A DNA stretch of 64,000 bases from Comamonadaceae bacterium CG12_big_fil_rev_8_21_14_0_65_59_15 (GTDB lineage Bacteria; Pseudomonadota; Gammaproteobacteria; Burkholderiales; Burkholderiaceae_C): the NCBI GenBank assembly GCA_002786915.1, contig PCUV01000060.1:62001-126000 (forward strand), written 5' to 3'. The notes beneath the pieces were generated by a model. That model saw only the letters and a list, made by a program, of their open reading frames with translations, ran no database searches and was not told the origin of the DNA. Positions 51,305 to 61,157 of this stretch are shown here, one piece after another; within the stretch, counting starts at the first letter, position 1; each line of letters opens with the position of its first letter. Position numbers and translations under genes: made by a program.

Positions 51305-52050
51305 GCCAGCAAGCCGAGCATTTCATGCAGGGCCAGGCGCCATTTTTTGACGCCCTGATCCATGCTGTACTGTGTCCAGGGTGTGCTGGCACCGGCGCGA
51401 AAGTCCACCGGGTAGGCGCTCACGTTCCAACCGGCCTGGCGAAAAGTGGCCATGGCGCGCGGCATATGCCAGGCGCTGGTCAGCAGTAACCAGGGCTGCT
51501 GGCTGTCAACGCCTGCAAGTTGTTTGCCCAGCAGCGCATTTTCATAGGTCGTGCGCGATGCAGCTTCAAAGAGGATGTGCTCCGGACACAGACCTTGGCC
51601 AGCAAAAAAGACTTTGGCCCGTTCTGCCTCTGGCAAATCACTGCCCAGCAGTTCACCTTCGCCACCGGTGAATAAGAGTTTCAGGTGCGGCCGTTGGCGC
51701 AACAAGGCCAGCGCTTCGGTCAGGCGCTCGGCTGCGTCGTTGAGCGCGCTTTGCCCAGGCACGGACCAAACGTATGCTGACTCCAGCGCACCGCCTAGCA
51801 CCACCACTCCAACCGTTGATGGGTCAATTTTTTCGTGCGCGATAGGTGGGTACTGCTGCTCCAGATGTCGTAGCAACGCGTCGGGCAGCGGCTCCCAGCC
51901 CAGCACCAGTAGCAAGGCCAAGGTGCAACTGCCCAGGCGCAACGCCCATTGCGGGCGCCGCTGGATGCACAGCAGCGTCACCAACAACAGCAAGGCCACC
52001 CAGGCCAGGGGCTGCGTCAAAAACGGGGTGAGTTTGGAGGCGATGAACAT
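51280..52050 (-). CDS. YdcF/ElyC (DUF218) family membrane protein
   Basis: 256 residues. Two N-terminal membrane helices (~9-28 and ~35-52) precede a DUF218 domain: 'VGVVVLGGALESAYVWS', 'LLFTGGEG', 'ASRTTYENALLG' and 'WLLLTSAWHMPRAMATF'. ElyC-type members affect undecaprenyl phosphate use and envelope integrity; the reaction is unknown. The start at 52050 (MFIASKLTPF) precedes helix 1. Its start lies 22 nt after the stop of the kinase gene transcribed in the same direction, suggesting it is the last gene of that operon. Confidence 0.85.
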   Translation of the reverse strand: MFIASKLTPFLTQPLAWVALLLLVTLLCIQRRPQWALRLGSCTLALLLVLGWEPLPDALLRHLEQQYPPIAHEKIDPSTVGVVVLGGALESAYVWSVPGQSALNDAAERLTEALALLRQRPHLKLLFTGGEGELLGSDLPEAERAKVFFAGQGLCPEHILFEAASRTTYENALLGKQLAGVDSQQPWLLLTSAWHMPRAMATFRQAGWNVSAYPVDFRAGASTPWTQYSMDQGVKKWRLALHEMLGLLAYRLAGRA

Positions 52051-52072
52051 CACGACATGATATGTGACGGTC

Positions 52073-53440
52073 TTATTTGCCCGGAGTGCCGGGTAACACG
52101 ACATCCACCTGCGCGCCACCCAGCGCTGACTTGGAAACGGTCAACGTGCCGCCCTGGCTGTCCACCAGGTCTTTCACCACGGCCAAGCCAATGCCGTGGC
52201 CGGGCGTCTGCTCGTCCAGCCGCAAACGACGCTGGCCAACGATGTGCGTGTCGGCAAAGCCTGTGCCGTCGTCTTGCACGCGGATGCACAAGCCCTGCGC
52301 CGGATCGACCCAGATGTGCACCGCTGCTTGCTGTTTGGCCCATTTGGCCGCGTTGTCCAGCAGGTTGCCCAACAGTTCGAAGGCGTCGCCTTCGCCGATG
52401 CGCCAGCTCAGGTCAGGCGCGCAGTCCAGTATCCACTGCAACCCACGCTCTGCATAGACCTTGATCAACGTGCCGTGAATGCGTTGCAACACCGGCGCTA
52501 ACGCCAACGCAGGTGCAAATATTAACTTGCCATCGGCACGCGCGCGCCCGAGTTGATGCACCACGATGTCGTCCATGCGGCGCACCTGCTCTGCCACGCG
52601 ATGCGTCAGCTCGGCGGGATCGCCCAGCGTGGCGCGCAGTGCTGCCAACGGTGTCTTCAGGCTGTGCGCCAGGTCGTCCAGCGCCTGCCGGTAGCGTGTC
52701 TGGCGGTTGCGCTCCTGGTCAATCAGCAGGTTCAGGTTGCGCGCCAATCCGGCCAGCTCGCGCGGGTAACGACCCAGCAGTTGGGGCTGCTGGCCGTGTT
52801 CCACGCGTTCCACTTCTTGTGCCATGTGCTGCAGCGGACGAAACGCCCAGCGCAACAACAGGGTCTGCGTTGCCAGCAACACCACAGCGGTGGCCGTCAG
52901 CCAGCTCCACAGGGTGCGTTGAAACGCGCCCAGCTCCTGATCAAACGTTGCCTTGTCTTCGTAGACGGCAAAGACCAGCGGCACCGCCCGGGCACCGACC
53001 GACCACCGAACCCCCAGGCTGGCTGACAGCATGGTCGGCGTTGTGTCAGGCGCTGCGTCAGCTGTGGCAACGCTGCGGGTTTCAAGCTGCCATTGGCCGG
53101 CTGCTAGCGCGTTGATCACGGGCAACTGTTGGCCCATAGCCGAACCGGAATGCCATCCTTCAGGCTGATCGTTACGTTCAATGCGTGCGTACAAGCCCGA
53201 GCCGGGCACCGACAGCCGGGGGTCGGCCAGAGTGGCCGGCATGACCAGCGTGCCATCCGAGTCCAGCTCGGCCTGCGCCATCAGCAGGTAAACAGTGGTT
53301 TGCAGGCGGGCGTAATGCTGCGCCAAAACGCTGTCTGCGTGGGCTTTTTGAACCACCCAACCGGCGCTGGCCAGAAAGGCCAGTAGCACCGAAGCCGCCG
53401 CCCAGACCAGGCGTGCGCGGATGGAACCCGAAGCGCTCAT
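52073..53440 (-). CDS. PhoQ-like sensor histidine kinase
   Basis: 455 residues. Helix 1 at ~8-30, a periplasmic sensor of ~130 residues, helix 2 at ~165-185, HAMP, and the HisKA box 'LDDLAHSLKTPLAALRATL' with the 'HSLKTPLA' wording characteristic of PhoQ-type kinases. HATPase boxes are 'ELLGNLLDNAAKWAK', 'QDDGTGF' and 'GHGIGLAVVKDLV'. The sensor probably reads envelope stress or cations. Its ATG overlaps the regulator's stop (ATGA), which fixes the start at 53440 and implies coupled translation. Confidence 0.9.
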   Translation of the reverse strand: MSASGSIRARLVWAAASVLLAFLASAGWVVQKAHADSVLAQHYARLQTTVYLLMAQAELDSDGTLVMPATLADPRLSVPGSGLYARIERNDQPEGWHSGSAMGQQLPVINALAAGQWQLETRSVATADAAPDTTPTMLSASLGVRWSVGARAVPLVFAVYEDKATFDQELGAFQRTLWSWLTATAVVLLATQTLLLRWAFRPLQHMAQEVERVEHGQQPQLLGRYPRELAGLARNLNLLIDQERNRQTRYRQALDDLAHSLKTPLAALRATLGDPAELTHRVAEQVRRMDDIVVHQLGRARADGKLIFAPALALAPVLQRIHGTLIKVYAERGLQWILDCAPDLSWRIGEGDAFELLGNLLDNAAKWAKQQAAVHIWVDPAQGLCIRVQDDGTGFADTHIVGQRRLRLDEQTPGHGIGLAVVKDLVDSQGGTLTVSKSALGGAQVDVVLPGTPGK

Positions 53441-54108
53441 GCCAAAACCCATCGGTAGCCGCGCCCGCGCACCGTTTCGATGGGGTTGAGCGTGCCGCCG
53501 GGGTCCACTTTGCGTCGCAGTCGCCCGATCAGGACTTCCAGCACGTTGCTGTCGCGGTCTTCGTCGTGCGGGTACAGGTAATCAGCGAGTTCCTGCTTGC
53601 TAACGATGCGCTGGCGCTGGCGGATCAGCATTTCAAGCAATCGGTACTCAAAAGTGGTGAGCTCCAGCGTTTGCCCTTGCAGCGCAACCTGTTGTGCTGT
53701 CAGGTCAATGCAGAGCGGCCCCAACTGCAGGGATTCTGACGTTGACTGCAAGGCGCGGCGCAGCAGCGCCTTGATGCGCGCGGCCAGCTCGGGGTAGTCA
53801 AAGGGCTTGACCAGGTAATCATCGGCACCCGCTTCGAGCCCGGTTACCTTGTCTTGCCAACTGCCGCGTGCGGTCAGGATCAGGATGGGCAAGGTGCTGC
53901 CCTGCGCGCGCAAGCCTTGTATGACTTGCAAACCACTGAGCTTGGGCAGACCGAGATCGACAATGGCCAGGTCCAGCGGGTACTCGCGCGCCTGAAACAA
54001 GCCTTCTTCTCCGTCGGCCGCCAGATCGACCCGATAACCGTCAGCTTGCAGTTGGCGCTCCAGTGTCAGGCGCAGCACCGTGTCGTCTTCAATCAACAGC
54101 AGGCGCAT
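53437..54108 (-). CDS. PhoP-like OmpR-family response regulator
   Basis: 223 residues. Receiver 'MRLLLIEDDTVLRLTL' with phospho-acceptor in 'LAIVDLGLPKLSGL' (Asp ~51) and 'LTARGSWQDKVTGLEAGADDYLVKPFDY'; winged helix ending 'NVLEVLIGRLRRKVDPGGTLNPIETVRGRGYRWVLA'. The 'RGSWQDKV' wording is typical of PhoP. It is transcribed after the PepSY gene (13-nt gap) and before its kinase (4-nt overlap). Confidence 0.93.
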   Translation of the reverse strand: MRLLLIEDDTVLRLTLERQLQADGYRVDLAADGEEGLFQAREYPLDLAIVDLGLPKLSGLQVIQGLRAQGSTLPILILTARGSWQDKVTGLEAGADDYLVKPFDYPELAARIKALLRRALQSTSESLQLGPLCIDLTAQQVALQGQTLELTTFEYRLLEMLIRQRQRIVSKQELADYLYPHDEDRDSNVLEVLIGRLRRKVDPGGTLNPIETVRGRGYRWVLA

Positions 54109-54121
54109 GGGGTGTGTGGTG

Positions 54122-54358
54122 TCAGCGAGCCTGCCCGCTGGCTGTGTCGATCCACAGCACCTTGACCTCGCCCTGGGGGGTGAGCAATTTCACGCGCCAG
54201 AAAGTCTGCCCGTCGCGTTGGATGCGTTCAATCGATAACACCCGCCCGCCGGTGGCCTGGCTGGCGATGGCGGCTGCCTGGTCACGGCTTACATTGGCCC
54301 ATGCGGGGGTGTTCCACGCCATCAATAGCGCCAACAGGCAGGACAGGACATGTTTCAT
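54122..54358 (-). CDS. small secreted PepSY-domain protein
   Basis: 78 residues with a signal peptide (VLSCLLALLMAWNTPAWA). The mature part 'VSRDQAAAIASQATGGRVLSIERIQRDGQTFWRVKLLTPQGEVKVLWIDTASG' is a single PepSY domain. Such small periplasmic proteins are often encoded first in PhoPQ-like operons and may modulate the sensor or a protease; the exact role is unproven. The start at 54358 (MKHVLSCLL) is used; 54391 would place extra residues before the signal. Confidence 0.88.
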   Translation of the reverse strand: MKHVLSCLLALLMAWNTPAWANVSRDQAAAIASQATGGRVLSIERIQRDGQTFWRVKLLTPQGEVKVLWIDTASGQAR

Positions 54359-54402
54359 GGCAGTGAATCGGTATACCTTGACGGGCAACAATGTTACCCG
54401 GC

Positions 54403-54939
54403 TTACTGCTCGATCGGGTCTACCGAAACCCGTACCGTCAATTGGTTGCCCGGATGGTTGCGGGTGATGGTGGTGTATTGCTGACCACGGTATTCGTACG
54501 CAACGCGGTAGCCGGTGATGCGCGACTGCGATTCATAAACGGTCTGGCAGCGTTGCACCTGGCGCTGCGTCACCTCGACCGCACGTTCTTCAAAGCGATC
54601 GTCGCGGTAGCCGTTCTGGTGTTGGTCGCCGACCATGGCACCGAGTATCACACCCAGCGCGGTTGCTGCGTCTTTGCCCGTGCCAGCGCCAAACTGGTGG
54701 CCGATGACGCCACCGGCCAGTCCACCGACGATGGCGCCGCCGTAGTTGCGATCACGTCGCTCGCCACCACTGCGGCGCACCGGCTCTTCGACCCAGTGGC
54801 TACTGCACTGCTGGCGCGGCACGCTGATGTTTTCAAGCACAGGTTCAGCACTGCGCACGCGGGCGTTGTCGGTATAGCTTTCGGCGTGGACGCTGCCCAG
54901 GGCGGCGGCGACCAGGCTGGCAACGATGATCTTCTTCAT
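54403..54939 (-). CDS. glycine-zipper 2TM-domain envelope protein
   Basis: 178 residues with a signal peptide (IIVASLVAAALGSVHA). A glycine-zipper segment 'YGGAIVGGLAGGVIGHQFGAGTGKDAATALGVILGAMVG' (~68-105) belongs to the Rick_17kDa_Anti/glycine zipper 2TM family, which inserts into membranes. The C-terminal half is beta-rich with two Cys that may pair. No acylated Cys follows the signal, so it is probably not a lipoprotein. Role unknown, commonly envelope stress-related. It is 44 nt upstream of the PepSY gene and could be in the same transcript. Confidence 0.85.
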   Translation of the reverse strand: MKKIIVASLVAAALGSVHAESYTDNARVRSAEPVLENISVPRQQCSSHWVEEPVRRSGGERRDRNYGGAIVGGLAGGVIGHQFGAGTGKDAATALGVILGAMVGDQHQNGYRDDRFEERAVEVTQRQVQRCQTVYESQSRITGYRVAYEYRGQQYTTITRNHPGNQLTVRVSVDPIEQ

Positions 54940-55036
54940 GGCACTCTCCTATGAGGTTTGGGATGGAGTGCAGTGTGAGCCGACGGGGCTGAACCGTCGC
55001 TGAACGAAACGCAAATTTCTGACAGGTGCAGATGCG

Positions 55037-56104
55037 CTATTTTTTGAGGGTCGCGTTGGCGGCCAGTTGACGGCACTCGGACACCAGCGAGGCAAGCCAC
55101 GGCGCTCGACTGTTGTCGGGGTCCAGCGCCATTACTTGCTCCAGCAAGCCTACCGCTTGTCCAAAGCGTCGCTGGTGCTTGGCGATCAGAGCCAGGCCCA
55201 TCCGGGCATAGACGTCCGGGCCAATGTCCAGCGCCCGCTGGTAGTGTGTTTGCGCTTCATCCAGTCGGCCCAATTGGCGCAGTGCGTCGCCCGCGCGCGT
55301 GAGCACAATCTTGTTGTCAGGTTGTTGCGCCAGGATAGCGTTCCAGCACGCCAGCGACGGGGTTGCCTGGTGCAGTCCACGGTAACTGTCGGCCAGACCG
55401 AACAGACCGTAAAAGTTGCTGCCGTCTTGCGACAAGACGCGCTGGAAGTAAGGAATGGCGATCTCAAATTGGTTCAACTTGCGATAGCAATTGCCCAGGT
55501 TGGTAAGCAGGCGCAGGTCAGTGTGACCGGGTTGAACCTGGTCGGCAAGAATCCAGCGTAACAGCGCTTTGGGGTAGTCTTTGAGCTCGTAGTGCAAGTA
55601 GCCCAAACCGATCAACGCGTACACATGTTGTGGGTCTAATGTCAGTGCCCGCTGGTACATTTCCAGGGCATGCTCAAAACGCCGTGATTTGCGGTAAGCG
55701 TCGGCCATGCGCGTCAGTACAGACAGGTCTTTTTCGTCTAGTGACAGGCACTTTTTCCACACCTCCAGCGCCTGGGGCAGGCGTCCACCTGCCCGGTAGC
55801 AGTCGGCCAGGCCGATGAGTGCAAACCGGTTGTAGGGCGCAGTCGCCAGACATTGCTGATAAAAGTGTTCAGCACCTGTCAAATCGCCACGCTTGCGAGC
55901 GATGCGCGCCAACCCAATCCATGCAAAGCTATTGGTGGTTTCGAGTTCCAGAATTTCAAGATAAGCCTGTTCCGCTTTGTCCACATCCCCTTGCTTGAGC
56001 AATTGGTTGCCCTTGTGCGACAAATGTGCCAGTAAGTTGCCTCCGTCCACCGTTGCAAACTGTGATACGGTGGCAGGCGGTCGGTGGTGAGCCGACTTGT
56101 TCAT
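55037..56104 (-). CDS. tetratricopeptide-repeat protein
   Basis: 355 residues, cytoplasmic by sequence. About eight or nine TPR units run from residue ~25 to ~340, for example 'NSFAWIGLARIARKRGDLTGAEHFYQQCLATAP' and 'HVYALIGLGYLHYELKDYPKALLRWILADQVQP'. TPR proteins serve as protein-binding scaffolds; no enzymatic domain is present and the partner is unknown. The gene follows argG on the same strand, 55 nt after that stop. Confidence 0.85.
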   Translation of the reverse strand: MNKSAHHRPPATVSQFATVDGGNLLAHLSHKGNQLLKQGDVDKAEQAYLEILELETTNSFAWIGLARIARKRGDLTGAEHFYQQCLATAPYNRFALIGLADCYRAGGRLPQALEVWKKCLSLDEKDLSVLTRMADAYRKSRRFEHALEMYQRALTLDPQHVYALIGLGYLHYELKDYPKALLRWILADQVQPGHTDLRLLTNLGNCYRKLNQFEIAIPYFQRVLSQDGSNFYGLFGLADSYRGLHQATPSLACWNAILAQQPDNKIVLTRAGDALRQLGRLDEAQTHYQRALDIGPDVYARMGLALIAKHQRRFGQAVGLLEQVMALDPDNSRAPWLASLVSECRQLAANATLKK

Positions 56105-56159
56105 GCAACGGGTGGATCGGTGATCGCCACGGCGCAGATGCGGTCCTTTGACATGGAAT

Positions 56160-57543
<1,384 letters not shown>

Positions 57544-57550
57544 GTAAATA

Positions 57551-57868
57551 TCAACCGAAGTGGCAGATGTAGTGGTAGGGCTCGGTCACGCGGATGTCGA
57601 AGCTGGAGTTGGCGGGAATACTGAACTGCTCGCCGGGTTTGGAGGTCAGCCAGGCGTCGCTGCCCGCGAGTTTGTAATCGCAGCGACCGGCCACGCATTC
57701 CATGGTTTCGGGCGCGCCGGTGTTGAAAGTCAAAGTGGTGGGCAACACCACGCCCACCGATTTTTTGCTGCCATCGGCCAGCGTCAGCTGATGACTGACG
57801 CATTTGCCGTCAAAGAAAACGCTGGCGGTTGTGGCGACGGTGACGCCGCTGAGTTGGGTGGTTGTCAT
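57551..57868 (-). CDS. ppnP: pyrimidine/purine nucleoside phosphorylase (cupin, DUF1255)
   Basis: 105 residues, a single small cupin. 'VGVVLPTTLTFNTGAPETMECVAGRCDYKL' and 'GEQFSIPANSSFDIRVTEPYHYICHFG' match PpnP (YaiE), which phosphorolyses several nucleosides to base and ribose-1-phosphate. It lies 56 nt upstream of argG, separated by the repeat. A family 2 palindrome lies upstream of it, at 57956-58023. Confidence 0.93.
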   Translation of the reverse strand: MTTTQLSGVTVATTASVFFDGKCVSHQLTLADGSKKSVGVVLPTTLTFNTGAPETMECVAGRCDYKLAGSDAWLTSKPGEQFSIPANSSFDIRVTEPYHYICHFG

Positions 57869-57955
57869 GTTGAAAATCGTAGGCGACGTAGAAAAGCGCC
57901 GATTTTAGGGGAGTGAGCGCTTGGCTCAGGTTGAGCTTGCCAAGGCGACTAGCGG

Positions 57956-58023
57956 GGCAGGGGTTGTGGGCGGCTGATAATTTCTGGTACTCCAGCATGA
58001 GCAAGCTGCCCACAGCCCCTGCC
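57956..58023 (+). repeat. family 2 palindromic element, copy 2 (core read on plus strand)
   Basis: Outer arms 57956-57975 and 58004-58023 are 20 nt with two mismatches, both G-U pairs on the plus strand. The core at 57980-58001 begins ATTTCTGG, has loop TACT and ends CCAGCATGAG. It matches the core of the element at 39373-39450 at 20 of 22 bases, while the arms differ completely. It lies between ppnP and the ArsC-like gene and ends 9 nt before that gene's stop. Confidence 0.75.
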
Positions 58024-58031
58024 TTGCGGGT

Positions 58032-58397
58032 TCATGGCGAGTTGACTGCGCAGCTCAGAGACTCAAACACCACCGCATCAAACCCCACTGTGACGCGCTG
58101 GTTGCCCCACACGACCACGGGCCGCTTGATCACGCTTGGCTGGGCCAGCATCAGCGCAGTGGCCGATGCGTCGTCTACTACAGAGGCGCGGTTGGCTTCG
58201 TCGAGTTTGCGCCAGGTCGTCCCCTTGCGGTTGACCAGCGTCTGCCAGCCCACCGCCGCCAGCCAGCGTGGCAATTGGTCGGCGGGAACGCCTTGTTTTT
58301 TGAAGTCGTGAAAGGTGTAGTTGACGCCGTGGTCTGTGAGCCAGGTGCGCGCCTCTTTGACCGTTTCGCAGTTGGGAATGCCGTACAGTGTGACCAT
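58032..58397 (-). CDS. ArsC/Spx-family reductase-like protein (YffB type)
   Basis: 121 residues with a thioredoxin-like fold. N-terminal 'MVTLYGIPNCETVKEARTWLTDHGVNYTFHDF', with a single Cys (~10) where arsenate reductases have their nucleophile, and 'KRPVVVW...VTVGFD' near the end. This matches the YffB branch of unknown substrate; true arsenate reduction is doubtful without other ars genes. The start at 58397 is used. It is divergent from folC with ~120 nt between. Confidence 0.85.
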   Translation of the reverse strand: MVTLYGIPNCETVKEARTWLTDHGVNYTFHDFKKQGVPADQLPRWLAAVGWQTLVNRKGTTWRKLDEANRASVVDDASATALMLAQPSVIKRPVVVWGNQRVTVGFDAVVFESLSCAVNSP

Positions 58398-58515
58398 TGT
58401 TGTGTTGTTCAAGGAGTGGAAGATGCCTCAAGCCAGAGCTGAACTGTACCCGCCCATTGAGCCGTTTCAAACCGGTCTGCTAGATACCGGTGACTGGGCG
58501 ACAATCTGAAGCATC

Positions 58516-59820
58516 ATGAAAACACTTGACGACTGGCTTGCACATTGCGAGCAACTTCACCCCGTTTCCATCGACCTGACGCTGGAGCGTGTGCGCGCGG
58601 TGGCGCAGCGCCTGCAGATCGGGTTTGACTGCCCGGTGATTCTGGTGGCGGGCACCAATGGCAAGGGCTCCACCTGCGTCATGCTCGAAGCCATACTGCT
58701 GCAGGCGGGCTACAAGACCGGGGTCTATACGTCGCCGCACCTGGTGCATTTTCAGGAGCGCCTGCGGCTCTCCGGTGAACCCGCAGATGATGCTGAATTG
58801 ATAGCAGCTTTCGTAGATGTTGAAAGGGCCAGATGCCAAAATGATGATGTCGTTTCGCTGACCTTTTTTGAGTTCACCACCTTGGCTATCTTGCAGGTGA
58901 TGCGTCAGCACGCGCCAGATGTGGTAGTGCTCGAAGTGGGGCTGGGTGGGCGGCTGGATGCCGTCAACATCATTGAGCCCGACTGCGCCATCATCACCAG
59001 TGTCGATCTGGACCACATGGCGTTGTTGGGGGGCGACCGCGAAGCCATCGGCTATGAAAAAGCCGGCATCATGCGCACCGGCAAGCCGGTGGTGGTGAGT
59101 GACCCGATGCCGCCCAAGAGTGTGATCGATCGTGCGCGTGAGGTAGGGGCCGAGCTGTGGCAGGTGGGGGTGGATTTCAACGTGGCGGGTGACAAACTCC
59201 AGTGGGGCTGGGCTGGGCGTGGCAGGCGCTACAGCGGGCTGGCGTACCCATCACTGCGTGGTGCCAACCAGTTGGTCAACGCTGGCGGCGTGCTGGCGGC
59301 GCTGACCGCGCTGCGTGATCGCTTGCCGATCACGGCGCAAGCGGTGCGCGTGGGGTTTTCGTCGGTGGACTTGCCTGGGCGTTTTCAGATTGTGCCGGGC
59401 CAGCCGACGCTGGTGCTAGACGTGGCGCACAACCCGCACGCGGTGGCCGCACTGACGGCCAACCTGGACGCGATGGGGTTTTTCCCGACCACGCACGCGG
59501 TGTTTGGTGCCATGGCCGACAAGGATATACCCGCCATGATCCGGCGCATTCAGCCGCTGATCGACAAGTGGTACTTTACCGATTTGCCGACACCGCGCGC
59601 CGCCCAGGCCGGGCATCTACAGCAGTTGTGGCTGGAGCAGAACCAGCGCGCTGACGTGACATCGGCGCTTTACGCCGACCCTGAAGCAGCGCTGCAAACC
59701 GCGCTGGCCGGCGCAGACCCCGCTGATAGAATCGTTGTGTTTGGTTCGTTTTACACCGTGGGCGGTGTGTTGCAGGGCGGCGTGCCCCGCCTCTCGGCCA
59801 AGCATCTTTCGCCATCCTGA
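58516..59820 (+). CDS. folC: bifunctional dihydrofolate/folylpolyglutamate synthase with in-frame repeat
   Basis: 434 residues. ATP site 'VILVAGTNGKGSTCVMLEAIL' near residue 38, then 'YTSPHLVHFQERLRL', 'FFEFTTLAILQVMRQHAPDVVVLEVGLGGRLDAVNII' and the C-terminal 'LVLDVAHNPHAVAAL'. It adds glutamates to folates. Residues ~94-111 ('ELIAAFVDVERARCQNDD') are encoded by a copy of the dispersed 54-nt repeat and lengthen this loop by a few residues relative to E. coli FolC. It is the first gene of the run folC, SPOR, cvpA, purF, metZ, gltX. Confidence 0.95.
   Translation: MKTLDDWLAHCEQLHPVSIDLTLERVRAVAQRLQIGFDCPVILVAGTNGKGSTCVMLEAILLQAGYKTGVYTSPHLVHFQERLRLSGEPADDAELIAAFVDVERARCQNDDVVSLTFFEFTTLAILQVMRQHAPDVVVLEVGLGGRLDAVNIIEPDCAIITSVDLDHMALLGGDREAIGYEKAGIMRTGKPVVVSDPMPPKSVIDRAREVGAELWQVGVDFNVAGDKLQWGWAGRGRRYSGLAYPSLRGANQLVNAGGVLAALTALRDRLPITAQAVRVGFSSVDLPGRFQIVPGQPTLVLDVAHNPHAVAALTANLDAMGFFPTTHAVFGAMADKDIPAMIRRIQPLIDKWYFTDLPTPRAAQAGHLQQLWLEQNQRADVTSALYADPEAALQTALAGADPADRIVVFGSFYTVGGVLQGGVPRLSAKHLSPS
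58795..58849 (+). repeat. 54-nt dispersed repeat inside folC
   Basis: GAATTGATAGCAGCTTTCG... to GGGCCAGATGCCAAAATG follows the repeat pattern (ATAGC, a central AAG, C.AG..GCC.A). It is the most divergent copy, sits in frame, and lies in a loop before the conserved FFEF strand. Confidence 0.5.
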
Positions 59821-59856
59821 TTGTTTGGCTTGTTGTTTCCCCCAACGTTGATTCGC

Positions 59857-60624
59857 ATGGCATTTTTCAAGTTTCGTAACAAGGACCGTGCAGCCAAGCA
59901 AAGCGCCCAGGTGAGCGCTCCGGTGCAAAGCTTAGAGGAACTGCGCCGCCTTGCCAAGTACCGGCTGGTGGGCGCAGCAGTGCTGGTGTTGATTGGCGTG
60001 GTTGGTCTGCCGTTGCTGCTGGATCGGCAACCACGCCCGATTCCGGTCAACACACCGATCGATATACCGGACCGCGACAAGGTGTTGCCGCTGGTTTTGC
60101 CCACGCCGGTCGTCAAGCCAGCCCCGGTTGCAACGCCTGTACCCACAGCGTCCAAGCCGTTGGCAGCACCAGCGCCCACGGCGGCCAAGGAAGCGGCCAA
60201 GGAACCCGTAGCCGTTCAGAGCAAAGTGCAACCGGTCGCTGTGGCGCCTGTGGTGTCGGCCAGCGCCAACCTGCCACCAACCAAAGCAGAGGTTTCCAGC
60301 CGGGCGCAGGCTATTCTGGAAGCCCGCAGTGAACCCGCCAAGCAGGCAGTGACTTCGGCTGCGCCTGTCAAGCCGGTGTCTGAAGCCGCCGCTGGGCAGC
60401 GTTTTATCGTGCAAGTGGGTGCTTTTGCCGACAATGCCCGCGCGCATGAGGTGCGGCTCAAGCTGGAGAAAGCCGGTTTGAAGACTTACGCGCAGGTGGC
60501 AGAGACCAAAGACGGCAAGCGCATTCGGGTGCGTGTGGGGCCTTTTACGTCCAAAGCGGAAGCTGATCGCGTGGCTGCCAAGATCAAAAAGCTGGATTTG
60601 CCTGTCGCTTTGCTTTTGCTTTGA
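59857..60624 (+). CDS. SPOR-domain cell-division protein (DedD-like)
   Basis: 255 residues. A short basic cytoplasmic N-terminus (MAFFKFRNKD), one membrane helix (~46-64, 'LVGAAVLVLIGVVGLPLLL'), a Pro/Ala/Lys-rich periplasmic linker (~75-175) and a C-terminal SPOR domain ('RFIVQVGAFADNARAHEVRLKLEKAGLKTY' through 'RIRVRVGPFTSKAEADRVAAKIKKL'). SPOR domains bind denuded septal peptidoglycan. The position between folC and cvpA matches E. coli dedD. The start at 59857 is preferred to the upstream frame, which lacks homology. Confidence 0.9.
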   Translation: MAFFKFRNKDRAAKQSAQVSAPVQSLEELRRLAKYRLVGAAVLVLIGVVGLPLLLDRQPRPIPVNTPIDIPDRDKVLPLVLPTPVVKPAPVATPVPTASKPLAAPAPTAAKEAAKEPVAVQSKVQPVAVAPVVSASANLPPTKAEVSSRAQAILEARSEPAKQAVTSAAPVKPVSEAAAGQRFIVQVGAFADNARAHEVRLKLEKAGLKTYAQVAETKDGKRIRVRVGPFTSKAEADRVAAKIKKLDLPVALLLL

Positions 60625-60642
60625 TAGCACGTTCTGCCTGCC

Positions 60643-61131
60643 ATGCCTGCCCTGGACTGGATTTTTGCTGCGGTGCTGTTGCTGTCGATGGTGCTTGGCG
60701 GTTGGCGTGGACTGGTGGTTGAGGTGCTGTCGCTGGCCAATTGGGCAGCCGCTTTTTTTGCCGCACAGTGGCTGGCGCTGGACCTGTCGCGCTACTTGCC
60801 CATGAGCGGCGCCAGTGAGACGATGCGTTATGCCGCAGGTTTTGTGCTGGTGTTTGTTGCTGCGGCGGTGGCGGGTGGATTGCTGATTGTGTTGATTCGT
60901 AAACTGACCGAAGCGGTGGGGCTGCGGCCGATCGACCGCGTGCTGGGGCTGGTGTTTGGCGCAGCGCGTGGCGTGTTGCTGCTGTTGGTGGCAACGCTGT
61001 TGGTCACCATGACGCCGCTGCGCGACAGCCAGAGCTGGAAGGAATCCACCGGCGCTGGCTTGTGTACCGCAGTCATTGCCGGGCTCAAGCCGGTGTTGCC
61101 GCAAAGTGTGGGGCGTTACCTGCGCACCTGA
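60643..61131 (+). CDS. cvpA: CvpA family inner-membrane protein
   Basis: 162 residues and four membrane helices. 'DWIFAAVLLLSMVLGGWRGLVVEVLSLANWAAAFFAA' and 'AGLRPIDRVLGLVFGAARGVLLLL'-like wording (here VGLRPIDRVLG) are typical of CvpA. In enteric bacteria cvpA lies before purF and is needed for colicin V production and envelope resistance; the molecular role is unclear. The same order is kept here, with purF 26 nt downstream. Confidence 0.93.
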   Translation: MPALDWIFAAVLLLSMVLGGWRGLVVEVLSLANWAAAFFAAQWLALDLSRYLPMSGASETMRYAAGFVLVFVAAAVAGGLLIVLIRKLTEAVGLRPIDRVLGLVFGAARGVLLLLVATLLVTMTPLRDSQSWKESTGAGLCTAVIAGLKPVLPQSVGRYLRT

Positions 61132-61157
61132 TATTGTTTTGATTCACTAGGACGTCT

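Noticed and set aside
59932-61104. 390-codon minus-strand open frame
   Set aside because: His/Gln-rich shadow of the SPOR and cvpA genes.
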